This document shows, piece by piece, positions 7,180 to 12,677 of a stretch of 12,677 nt of DNA. The notes beneath the pieces were generated by a model. The model was not told where the DNA came from. It was given only the letters and a program-made list of their open reading frames with translations, and did no database searches. Every line of letters starts with the position of its first letter. Within the stretch, counting starts at the first letter, position 1. The position numbers were made by a program, and so were the translations under genes. Source of the stretch: Desulfobacterales bacterium (GTDB taxonomy: Bacteria > Desulfobacterota > Desulfobacteria > Desulfobacterales > Desulfosalsimonadaceae); contig SKZX01000043.1 of NCBI GenBank assembly GCA_007127175.1, positions 1 to 12,677 on the forward strand, written 5' to 3'.

Positions 7180-8436
7180 CTACCTCATTTTGAACAGTTT
7201 TCCGATGAGCTGGGACTTCATCACATCACCGTCTATCTTGAGCTTTCCGGAGGTGAATGCGGCCATGGGGTCCAGTTTGCCGGAAATCATGTCAACAAAG
7301 TCCTTGTCCGATATTTTCAGCGTGCAGGTCGGTTTTTCGGCAACGCCCGCATCAACGGTGCAAGCGCCGTCTGAAACGATGACATGCCAGTCGCCGCCGC
7401 CGGGGCCGGAAATGGCGTACTGAAAGACAACATCGACCCCTTTGGCGGCGTCCGGGTTGAACGCTTCCGGCATTTTTTCAAAGATTTCACCAACCGAAGG
7501 ACCGGCAGACGCATCTGCGGCCGACTCCTTTTTATCGTCGTCAGGGGGCACCAGCATGGAGAACATGGCGCTGTTGAGATCCTCCATTTCCTTTGCGCTG
7601 GACATGTCGTTTATGGCATCAAAATGGGCGCTGATGTCTTCAGGTGTGGGCGGCGCATCGTCTGTGCCGAGCTTGACGCCCTTGCCGGTCAAAACGGCCG
7701 CCCGGTTGAAATATCCCATGCCCGTGTTGAAAATGCCGCCGGATTCCTCGCAGGCGTCGCTGCACAGGTAAAGCGCCATGGGAACGACGAATTCCGGCTT
7801 CATTTTCTCAAAAATGTCGGGGGGCATGATGTCCTCGGTCAGCCGGGAAGCCGCCAGCGGTGCAATGGTGTTGACCTTGATATTGTATTTTTTCCCCTCC
7901 AGCTTGATCGTGTTGGCCAGCCCCACAAGGGCCATTTTGGCCGCGGAATAGTTGGACTGCCCGAAATTGCCGTACAAACCGGCAGCCGATGTGGTCATCA
8001 CGATTCGCCCGTAGCCGTTTTCTCGCATTACCGCAAATGCGGGGCGGGTGACGTTGTAGGCGCCGTTGAGGTGAACGGCCAGGACCGCATTCCAGTTTTC
8101 CGGTTCCATCTTGATGAAGCTCTTGTCCCTCAGGATGCCGGCGTTGTTGATCAGGATGTCGACTTTCCCGAAGGTGTCCACGGCGGTTTTCACGATGTTT
8201 TCACCGCCTTCGGGCGTGGCCACGTTGTCGTAGTTGGCCACCGCCTTTCCGCCGGCCGCCATGATCTCATCGACCACCTTCTGGGCCGGGGTGGCTGAAC
8301 CCTCGCCGGAGCCGTCCCTTGAGCCGCCCAGGTCGTTGACCACAACCGCGGCCCCCCGCCCGGCCAGTTCAAGGGCGTATGCTTTGCCAAGCCCGCCCCC
8401 CGCGCCGGTGACAATGGCGACCTGGCCGTCAAATCG
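7180..8436 (-). repeat. SDR-SCP2 module, copy A
   Basis: The 3' part of the four-domain fusion gene, encoding residues about 491-908, is a paralogous duplicate of 10005-11270. The SDR core aligns without gaps at about 176 of 205 identical residues by hand count, and the SCP2 ends are more diverged. A 32-base identical run lies at 8120-8151 (matching 10954-10985). The similarity stops sharply at the start of the SDR domain, upstream of which the two genes are unrelated. Confidence 0.9.
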
Positions 8437-9906
8437 GATTTTGGAGAGCTCCTCAGCGGCCCCGGGAACAGGGGCGGCTTTCCAGAAATAATTCACAAAC
8501 CCGCGGTTCTTGTCCTCGGTGCGCTTTCGGAAGACCATTTTGACGGCCAGGCCGACCTTGATCTCATCGAGCTTGCAGTCGGTGAAGTCCGCATTGAAGC
8601 GACCGCCCCCCTCGAACTGGACCATTCCGTAAATATGGGGCGGGTCAAGGGAGACGGCGAGAAGGTCGCCGGTAAAGGTCTTGACCCTGGCCGGTATTTC
8701 CGAGTATTCGTAGTCTTCCTGGGAGCGCTTGGCGAGGCAGTCCGGGTTCACGCACACCTGGGTTTTTGGGAATTGCGGTGTGCCGCAGGCCGTGCACTTT
8801 CCGCCCACAAGCCCCAGGATCATATGACGCCTGCGGTACAGGGTGGTCATGGCGGTCTGGGTTTCGGATTCCGCGCGTATGCCCATGTCCGGGGTGATCA
8901 AGTCCCGGAAAACCAGGAACTTGGAATAGTTGTCAATGGCTTCCATGTTTTCGACGGTGTTTTGGAACGGCTTGCGCTCGTTGACCTTGACGATGTTTTC
9001 CGTCACCTGGAAATACATGGCGTTGCACCCCTGGCCGAAACCCGCCAGCACGATCCGGTCACCGGGTTTGGCCTCGTCCAGCGCCATGGCCATCATCAAC
9101 AGCGGATGGGCGCACCCGGTTTCCCCGCACACTTCATGGAGCGTGTCCACAGCCTTGTCACCCGCGCCCAGTGTTTTGGCGATTTTCTTGTGCTCGGCCT
9201 TGAAAAAGCAGGGAAAAACCAGCTTGTCCACATCGTCCATGGTGATATTGAGCTTTTCAAAAAGGCCGTTAACCGCCTTGGGAATGATTTTTGAGTACCC
9301 CTCGTCCCGGATCCACCGTTCTTCCCACGTGTAGTCATACCGGTGGCGGGCCCCCCGGTAATGGCCGACGAAGTCATCGGAGAGGGTGTATGCGCCTTTG
9401 AACTCGGCGATGACATCGGTGTCGCCCACCAGGAAGGATGCCGCCCCGTCGCCGAACCACATTTCATAAAATCCTGCAGGCCGCGTTTCCCGCTTATCGG
9501 ATGCGGTCACCAGGATGTTTTTGCGCTCCCCGCCTTTTGCGGTTTCCAGCGCGGCCAGCAGGGCTGTGGTCCCGGCCTTCTGGGACGATGTGAAATCCGA
9601 TGCAAGGATATCGGGTTTGAGGTTCAGGGCTGTTGCCACGATGCCGGCGTTCTGGCGGTCTGCAAAGGGCAGCGTGGTGGAAGCAAGGAACATGGCGTCC
9701 ACCTGTTTTCTGTCCCTGTTTTCAAGGCAGCTGCGGGATGCCTCAACGGACATGGTGATGGAATCTTCGTCCCAGTTGCACATGGAGCGGGTTCCCTGGG
9801 CGACCATCACGATGGCGGGGGCAAACCATCCCATGGACTGGTAAATGGCCGATCGATTGAGCCTGAGGCGCGGAATATATGCACCATATGAAGTTATGCC
9901 GATCAT
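7180..9906 (-). CDS. Four-domain fusion: HMG-CoA synthase-like + DUF35 OB-fold + SDR dehydrogenase + SCP2
   Basis: One uninterrupted 908-residue frame with a strong ribosome site (AAGGAG, 7 nt before ATG). Residues 1 to about 335 are a thiolase-fold HMG-CoA-synthase-like domain (start MIGITSYGAYIPRLRL, plus WFGDGAASFLV at 150-160). The expected nucleophilic cysteine is Gln109 (SSQKAGT), and the expected Glu and His positions are Thr77 and Pro232. Residues about 360-475 are DUF35: a zinc ribbon with Cys371, Cys374, Cys385 and Cys390, then an OB-fold. Residues about 491-745 are an MFE-2-like short-chain dehydrogenase: TGAGGGLG (500-507), NNAG (587-590), catalytic Ser640, Tyr653 and Lys657. Residues about 803-908 are an SCP2 sterol-carrier domain. 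The SDR should oxidise a 3-hydroxyacyl-CoA with NAD+, and SCP2 may hold the acyl chain. The role of the first domain is unknown; it may be a scaffold or have a changed chemistry. Together with the next gene, a thiolase, it suggests a channelled complex. Confidence 0.88.
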   Translation of the reverse strand: MIGITSYGAYIPRLRLNRSAIYQSMGWFAPAIVMVAQGTRSMCNWDEDSITMSVEASRSCLENRDRKQVDAMFLASTTLPFADRQNAGIVATALNLKPDILASDFTSSQKAGTTALLAALETAKGGERKNILVTASDKRETRPAGFYEMWFGDGAASFLVGDTDVIAEFKGAYTLSDDFVGHYRGARHRYDYTWEERWIRDEGYSKIIPKAVNGLFEKLNITMDDVDKLVFPCFFKAEHKKIAKTLGAGDKAVDTLHEVCGETGCAHPLLMMAMALDEAKPGDRIVLAGFGQGCNAMYFQVTENIVKVNERKPFQNTVENMEAIDNYSKFLVFRDLITPDMGIRAESETQTAMTTLYRRRHMILGLVGGKCTACGTPQFPKTQVCVNPDCLAKRSQEDYEYSEIPARVKTFTGDLLAVSLDPPHIYGMVQFEGGGRFNADFTDCKLDEIKVGLAVKMVFRKRTEDKNRGFVNYFWKAAPVPGAAEELSKIRFDGQVAIVTGAGGGLGKAYALELAGRGAAVVVNDLGGSRDGSGEGSATPAQKVVDEIMAAGGKAVANYDNVATPEGGENIVKTAVDTFGKVDILINNAGILRDKSFIKMEPENWNAVLAVHLNGAYNVTRPAFAVMRENGYGRIVMTTSAAGLYGNFGQSNYSAAKMALVGLANTIKLEGKKYNIKVNTIAPLAASRLTEDIMPPDIFEKMKPEFVVPMALYLCSDACEESGGIFNTGMGYFNRAAVLTGKGVKLGTDDAPPTPEDISAHFDAINDMSSAKEMEDLNSAMFSMLVPPDDDKKESAADASAGPSVGEIFEKMPEAFNPDAAKGVDVVFQYAISGPGGGDWHVIVSDGACTVDAGVAEKPTCTLKISDKDFVDMISGKLDPMAAFTSGKLKIDGDVMKSQLIGKLFKMR

Positions 9907-9967
9907 TTTTAAACTCCTTCATCTGATATTTGGAAAAAACCTTTGATTGTTTCAGTGCCGCACCGAA

Positions 9968-9994
9968 CCTGCTGGAAAATGCATTTCCTGCAGG
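9968..9994 (-). other. Intercistronic hairpin
   Basis: In the 98-bp gap between the two fusion genes the transcript could form an 11-bp stem (one A-A mismatch, 5-nt loop), starting CCTGCAGGAAA and ending TTTCCAGCAGG. No T-tract follows, so it is unlikely to terminate. It could protect the upstream mRNA end or mark a processing site. Function is inferred only. Confidence 0.4.
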
Positions 9995-10004
9995 CTGAAA
10001 CCCG

Positions 10005-11270
10005 TTACAGCTTGAAAAGTTTCTCAATCAGCTGGGATTTCATGATGTCGCCCCCGATTTTCAGTTTCCCGGACGTATAGGCCTGCATGGCCGGGAGTTC
10101 CCCGTTGATCATGGCCAGAAAATCGGTGTCGGACATACCAAGGGTGCAGGTCGGCTTGTCATGCGTGCCTTCGCTGATGCGGCATGCGCCGTCCGCGATC
10201 TCGCAGACCCAGTCGCCGCCCTTGTCGCCGCTGATATTGTACTGGAAAACGACGTTGACCCCTTTTGCGGCATCCGGGTTGAAGGCGCCGGGCATGGCCT
10301 TGAACACCGCAGCGGCTTCGGTGAATTTTCCGGACGCATCGGAAGCGCCTGCGGCACCTGCCTGGGGTGGGGCGGAAAAAGCATTGATGATATCGCCGAC
10401 GCAGGCATTGAGCTCTTCGTATTCCTTGCCGTTTTTAAGGCTGCTGATTTTGTCGAAGCCGGCCGCCACATCATCAATTGCGGGCCATTTGGCATCGTCC
10501 CCGATGACGGTCCCGGGGCCGGTGACAACCGCTGCCCGGTTGAAAACGCCAACCCCTGCGTTGTATATGTTGCCGGAGACCTCGCACCGGTCGGAGCAGA
10601 GGAAAAGGACCAGCGGCGAGACGAATTCAGGCTTTGATTTCTCGAACAGTTCGGGTGGCATAATGTCTTCGGTGAGCCTGGAGGCGGCCAGCGGCGCAAT
10701 GGTGTTGACCTTGATGTTGTATTTTTTCCCTTCCAGCTTCAGGGTGTTCATCAAGCCCACCAGCCCCATTTTGGCGGCAGAGTAGTTGGTCTGGCCGAAG
10801 TTGCCGTACAGGCCGGCGGCCGAGGTGGTCATGATGATCCGTCCGTACCCTTTTTCGCGCATGATGGCGAATGCCGGGCGGGTGACATGGTAGGCCCCGT
10901 TCAAATGAACATCGACCACTGCCTGCCAGTTTTCCGGCTCCATTTTAATGAAACTCTTGTCCCTCAGGATGCCGGCGTTGTTGATGAGGATGTCAACGGT
11001 ACCGAAAGCGTCCACAGCGGCCTTGACAATGCTTTCCCCGCCTTCGGGGGTTGCGACGTTGTCGTAGTTGGCAATGGCCGTGCCGCCAGCGGCAGTGATT
11101 TCATCGACCACCTGCTGGGCAGGGGTGGCCGATCCACCGCTGGAACCGTCCCTTGAGCCGCCGAGGTCGTTGACGACCACTTTGGCGCCCCTGGCGGCCA
11201 GGTCCTTGGCATAGATGCGGCCCAGGCCGCCGCCGGCCCCGGTTACGATGGCGACTTTGTCGTCGAAGCG
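10005..11270 (-). repeat. SDR-SCP2 module, copy B
   Basis: The 3' part of the hydratase fusion gene, encoding residues about 286-706; the counterpart of copy A at 7180-8436. The SCP2 ends share features such as FNPDAAKGV, KPTCTL, TSGKLKI and MKSQLI. Being direct repeats of over 1.2 kb in one operon, the copies could recombine, or be kept similar by gene conversion. Confidence 0.9.
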
Positions 11271-12125
11271 GATCTCGTCTTTGGGGATGTCGCCGTATTC
11301 AAAAATGCCGTTGGCAATCACCATGTCGCCGGTTTTGGAATTGATCGTCCGCCATACGGCTTTCCCGTCTTCGACCTTCCAGATCTGGGTTTTAATGGGG
11401 TCACCGGGATACAGGGGCCTTGAAAACCGGCAGGACAAGCGGTGGACCCGCTCGGGTTCACCCGGAATGAGATTTTTGATCAAGGAACGGCAGGCATAGC
11501 CGTGTGTGCAGAGCCCGTGCATGATGGGCATATCGAAACCGGACATTTTTGCAAACTCAGGATCCACATGGAGCTGGAAAACATCCCCGGACAGGCGGTA
11601 GAGGAGCGGCTGGTCCGCCGATGGCTGCGCTTCGTCCTCAAAATCAGGCGCCCGCTCCGGAATTTCAACTTTTGAGCCCGGCGCCGGTTTTCCCCCGAAC
11701 CCGCCGTCAAGCCGGCAGAACAGGCGGATGACACTGGTAAACAAGCGCCTTCCATTGGCATCGCAGGTCACGCTTTCTCCAACGACCACGGCGCCCTTTT
11801 TTTCCCCCATGTCATAGATGTCGGTGATTTTTCCTTCTGTGACCATGGTGCCTTCAGTCGGAATAGGGCTGTGATAGAACAGTTCCTGCTCCCCATGGAG
11901 GATACCGGCATAGTTGACATCGGCCTTTGCGGCAATATGGGAGAGGAATTCGAAAATCGCTGCGATCCCGAAGCTGGGGATGACCTTCAGGTCTTTTTCG
12001 TAGACATATTCGATTTCATCAAATCCCGCCCCAACACCCAGGGCGTAAAGGATTACGTCCTTCCAGCTGTAATCCTTTTTTACGGGGCCGATCTTCTGAC
12101 CCACGGCTTCCAGGTTGAGTGCCAT
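10005..12125 (-). CDS. MFE-2-like fusion: MaoC/hydratase-2 + SDR dehydrogenase + SCP2
   Basis: A 706-residue protein and the first gene of the leftward operon. Residues 1 to about 280 form a double hot-dog hydratase-2 region like that of peroxisomal multifunctional enzyme type 2. The active-site loop reads SGDVFQLHVDP (179-189), keeping catalytic Asp181 and His186 but with Phe183-Gln184 where the family usually has Asn-Pro; PIMHGLCTHG (200-209) is well conserved. Residues about 286-540 are the SDR: TGAGGGLG (295-302), NNAG (382-385), Ser435, Tyr448 and Lys452. Residues about 600-706 are an SCP2 domain. Expected reactions are hydration of a 2-enoyl-CoA and oxidation of the 3-hydroxyacyl-CoA. 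Domain order differs from eukaryotic MFE-2 (SDR-hydratase-SCP2). The ATG start has an excellent ribosome site (AAGGAGG, 6 nt away). A sigma70-type promoter lies about 120 bp upstream. Confidence 0.9.
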   Translation of the reverse strand: MALNLEAVGQKIGPVKKDYSWKDVILYALGVGAGFDEIEYVYEKDLKVIPSFGIAAIFEFLSHIAAKADVNYAGILHGEQELFYHSPIPTEGTMVTEGKITDIYDMGEKKGAVVVGESVTCDANGRRLFTSVIRLFCRLDGGFGGKPAPGSKVEIPERAPDFEDEAQPSADQPLLYRLSGDVFQLHVDPEFAKMSGFDMPIMHGLCTHGYACRSLIKNLIPGEPERVHRLSCRFSRPLYPGDPIKTQIWKVEDGKAVWRTINSKTGDMVIANGIFEYGDIPKDEIRFDDKVAIVTGAGGGLGRIYAKDLAARGAKVVVNDLGGSRDGSSGGSATPAQQVVDEITAAGGTAIANYDNVATPEGGESIVKAAVDAFGTVDILINNAGILRDKSFIKMEPENWQAVVDVHLNGAYHVTRPAFAIMREKGYGRIIMTTSAAGLYGNFGQTNYSAAKMGLVGLMNTLKLEGKKYNIKVNTIAPLAASRLTEDIMPPELFEKSKPEFVSPLVLFLCSDRCEVSGNIYNAGVGVFNRAAVVTGPGTVIGDDAKWPAIDDVAAGFDKISSLKNGKEYEELNACVGDIINAFSAPPQAGAAGASDASGKFTEAAAVFKAMPGAFNPDAAKGVNVVFQYNISGDKGGDWVCEIADGACRISEGTHDKPTCTLGMSDTDFLAMINGELPAMQAYTSGKLKIGGDIMKSQLIEKLFKL

Positions 12126-12242
12126 TGTTTGCCTCCTTGAATGAAAAATGGTTGGAAAATGGTCCGGTTTGTTTTCATGACAGGGGATGTCGCTGCCCGG
12201 GCAAGTTGTTCACATCAAAAACTTCCAGCAAATGATGGGGAG

Positions 12243-12271
12243 ATCATATGGATTTTTATCGGCCCTGTCAA
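12243..12271 (-). promoter_or_regulatory. Sigma70-type promoter of the fusion-gene operon
   Basis: On the minus strand a perfect -35 TTGACA (12266-12271) is followed after exactly 17 bp by TATGAT (12243-12248), five of six matches to the -10 consensus. Upstream of the -35, 12272-12301 is strongly A-rich on this strand, like an UP element. The predicted transcript would start near 12236, leaving a leader of about 110 nt before the ATG at 12125. Within that leader lies the palindrome TGCCCGGGCA (12194-12203). Confidence 0.7.
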
Positions 12272-12320
12272 AGGATTTTTATTGCTTTTCTATTTTTTTC
12301 AGTTTTGCAGCGCAGCGTGC

Positions 12321-12358
12321 CTTGTCCGATTGGATGATGGAAACAAATGATGGACAAG
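12321..12358. promoter_or_regulatory. Possible operator: spaced inverted repeat in the divergent control region
   Basis: CTTGTCC at 12321-12327 is exactly inverted as GGACAAG at 12352-12358, with centres 31 bp apart, about three helical turns. A direct repeat ATGATGG (12334 and 12347) lies inside. The right arm overlaps the possible -35 of the rightward promoter. A regulator site serving both divergent units is plausible, but a chance 7-bp match cannot be ruled out, and no regulator gene is in the window. Confidence 0.35.
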
Positions 12359-12379
12359 ACGGGTGTATCATGTTATTTA
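12351..12379 (+). promoter_or_regulatory. Possible promoter of the CoA-transferase gene
   Basis: TGGACA (12351-12356) and TATTTA (12374-12379) are separated by 17 bp, and TGT directly precedes the -10, giving an extended -10 form. The -10 hexamer itself is weak. It would give a leader of about 95 nt. It is the best candidate seen upstream of the rightward gene, though far weaker than the opposite promoter. Confidence 0.3.
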
Positions 12380-12479
12380 TTTCGGGCCTGGCGGGTCAGC
12401 GCATTCCGGCAGCAAGGGAAAAATCTGCCTGCAAGCGGCTCATCATTTTTCAGGACAAAAATAAAGAATCGGAGGAAAC

Positions 12480-12677
12480 ATGACCAAAGGCGCATTGGAA
12501 GGTATCACGGTCCTGGATCTGTCCAGGCTGCTTCCCGGCCCCTATGCATCGATGATCCTGGCGGACCATGGCGCTCGGGTGATCGCCATAGAAGACCGGC
12601 GGTTTGCCGGTGAAGCCATGCGGGACGCCAGCTTCAACCGGAACAAGGAGCACATGACCCTCAATCTCAAGTCGGCG
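12480..12677 (+). CDS. Class III (CaiB/BaiF/Frc-type) CoA-transferase, 3' partial
   Basis: Only the first 66 residues are in the window. They match the highly conserved N-terminus of family III CoA-transferases: LEGITVLDLSRLLPGPYASM, then LADHGARVIAIED, then FNRNKEHMTLNLKS. These enzymes move CoA from a donor acyl-CoA (often succinyl-CoA) to a carboxylic acid; known members include formyl-CoA transferase, CaiB and benzylsuccinate CoA-transferase BbsEF. The catalytic aspartate lies beyond the window edge. The ATG is preceded by GGAGG at about 5 nt. It is divergent from the hydratase/dehydrogenase/thiolase operon with 354 bp between starts, suggesting it activates the substrate that the operon then degrades. 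Specificity cannot be deduced. Confidence 0.88.
   Translation, partial: MTKGALEGITVLDLSRLLPGPYASMILADHGARVIAIEDRRFAGEAMRDASFNRNKEHMTLNLKSA

Noticed and set aside
7384..8298. Long plus-strand ORF (304 codons) opposite the four-domain fusion
   Set aside because: It lies antisense to a conserved SDR/SCP2 region, has no recognisable domain, and is explained by GC-rich third positions of the real gene.
8635..9294. Plus-strand ORF (219 codons) opposite the HMGS-like/DUF35 part
   Set aside because: A shadow of the real minus-strand gene, with no family signature.
12141..12483. Small plus-strand ORFs upstream of the CoA-transferase (12141-12350, 12187-12483)
   Set aside because: They cross the divergent promoter region, lack convincing ribosome sites and show no recognisable protein features.
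1..12677. CRISPR arrays, tRNA or rRNA genes, integrases or phage genes
   Set aside because: None was seen: no regularly spaced short repeats, no tRNA-like cloverleaf recognised by eye, and no recombinase-like protein. A tRNAscan or Infernal search was not possible here.

Overview
The window looks like a chromosomal segment from an anaerobic Gram-negative bacterium, most likely a sulfate-reducing member of the Desulfobacterota. That placement is an inference from gene content (ThyX, an AsmA-type envelope protein, and a CoA-thioester degradation cluster built from MFE-2-like fusions, a DUF35 domain and an SCP2-type thiolase). No marker gene fixes it. DNA composition is moderately GC-rich and coding density is high.

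Left part (1-5306): an AsmA-family protein, truncated at its 5' end by the window edge, runs rightward and meets a leftward block at an overlapping stop (TTAA). The leftward block is an AI-2E/PerM-type membrane protein, then thyX, then a zinc-type MDR dehydrogenase. Between thyX and the dehydrogenase lies a 155-bp, ORF-free, hairpin-rich element flanked by an 8-bp direct repeat. It appears to have inserted exactly at the thyX stop codon: removing it and one repeat copy restores a TAA stop six bases before the dehydrogenase GTG start.

Middle (5307-5863): a gene-poor spacer of about 560 bp holding a 14-bp perfect REP-like palindrome.

Right part (5864-12677): a leftward operon of three genes, led by a convincing sigma70-type promoter with an A-rich upstream stretch, and a divergent class III CoA-transferase cut by the right edge. 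In transcription order the operon encodes (i) a hydratase-2 (MaoC) + SDR dehydrogenase + SCP2 fusion, (ii) a very unusual HMG-CoA-synthase-like + DUF35 + SDR + SCP2 fusion of 908 residues, and (iii) an SCP2/BbsB-type thiolase. Together with the CoA-transferase these supply activation, hydration, 3-hydroxyacyl-CoA oxidation and thiolysis of an unidentified acyl substrate. The logic resembles anaerobic benzylsuccinate-type beta-oxidation (the bbs genes), but with activities fused into large proteins. An acyl-CoA dehydrogenase is not in the window and would be expected nearby, probably to the right.

The most interesting item is the 908-residue protein. Its condensing-enzyme domain lacks all three canonical HMG-CoA synthase catalytic residues by spacing-based alignment (Cys to Gln109, Glu to Thr77, His to Pro232). 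It is joined to DUF35, the module that bridges thiolase and HMG-CoA synthase in archaea, and its SDR-SCP2 tail is a close duplicate (about 86% identical over the SDR core) of the tail of the neighbouring hydratase fusion. This suggests a scaffolded, substrate-channelling CoA-thioester degradation complex that I do not recognise as described.
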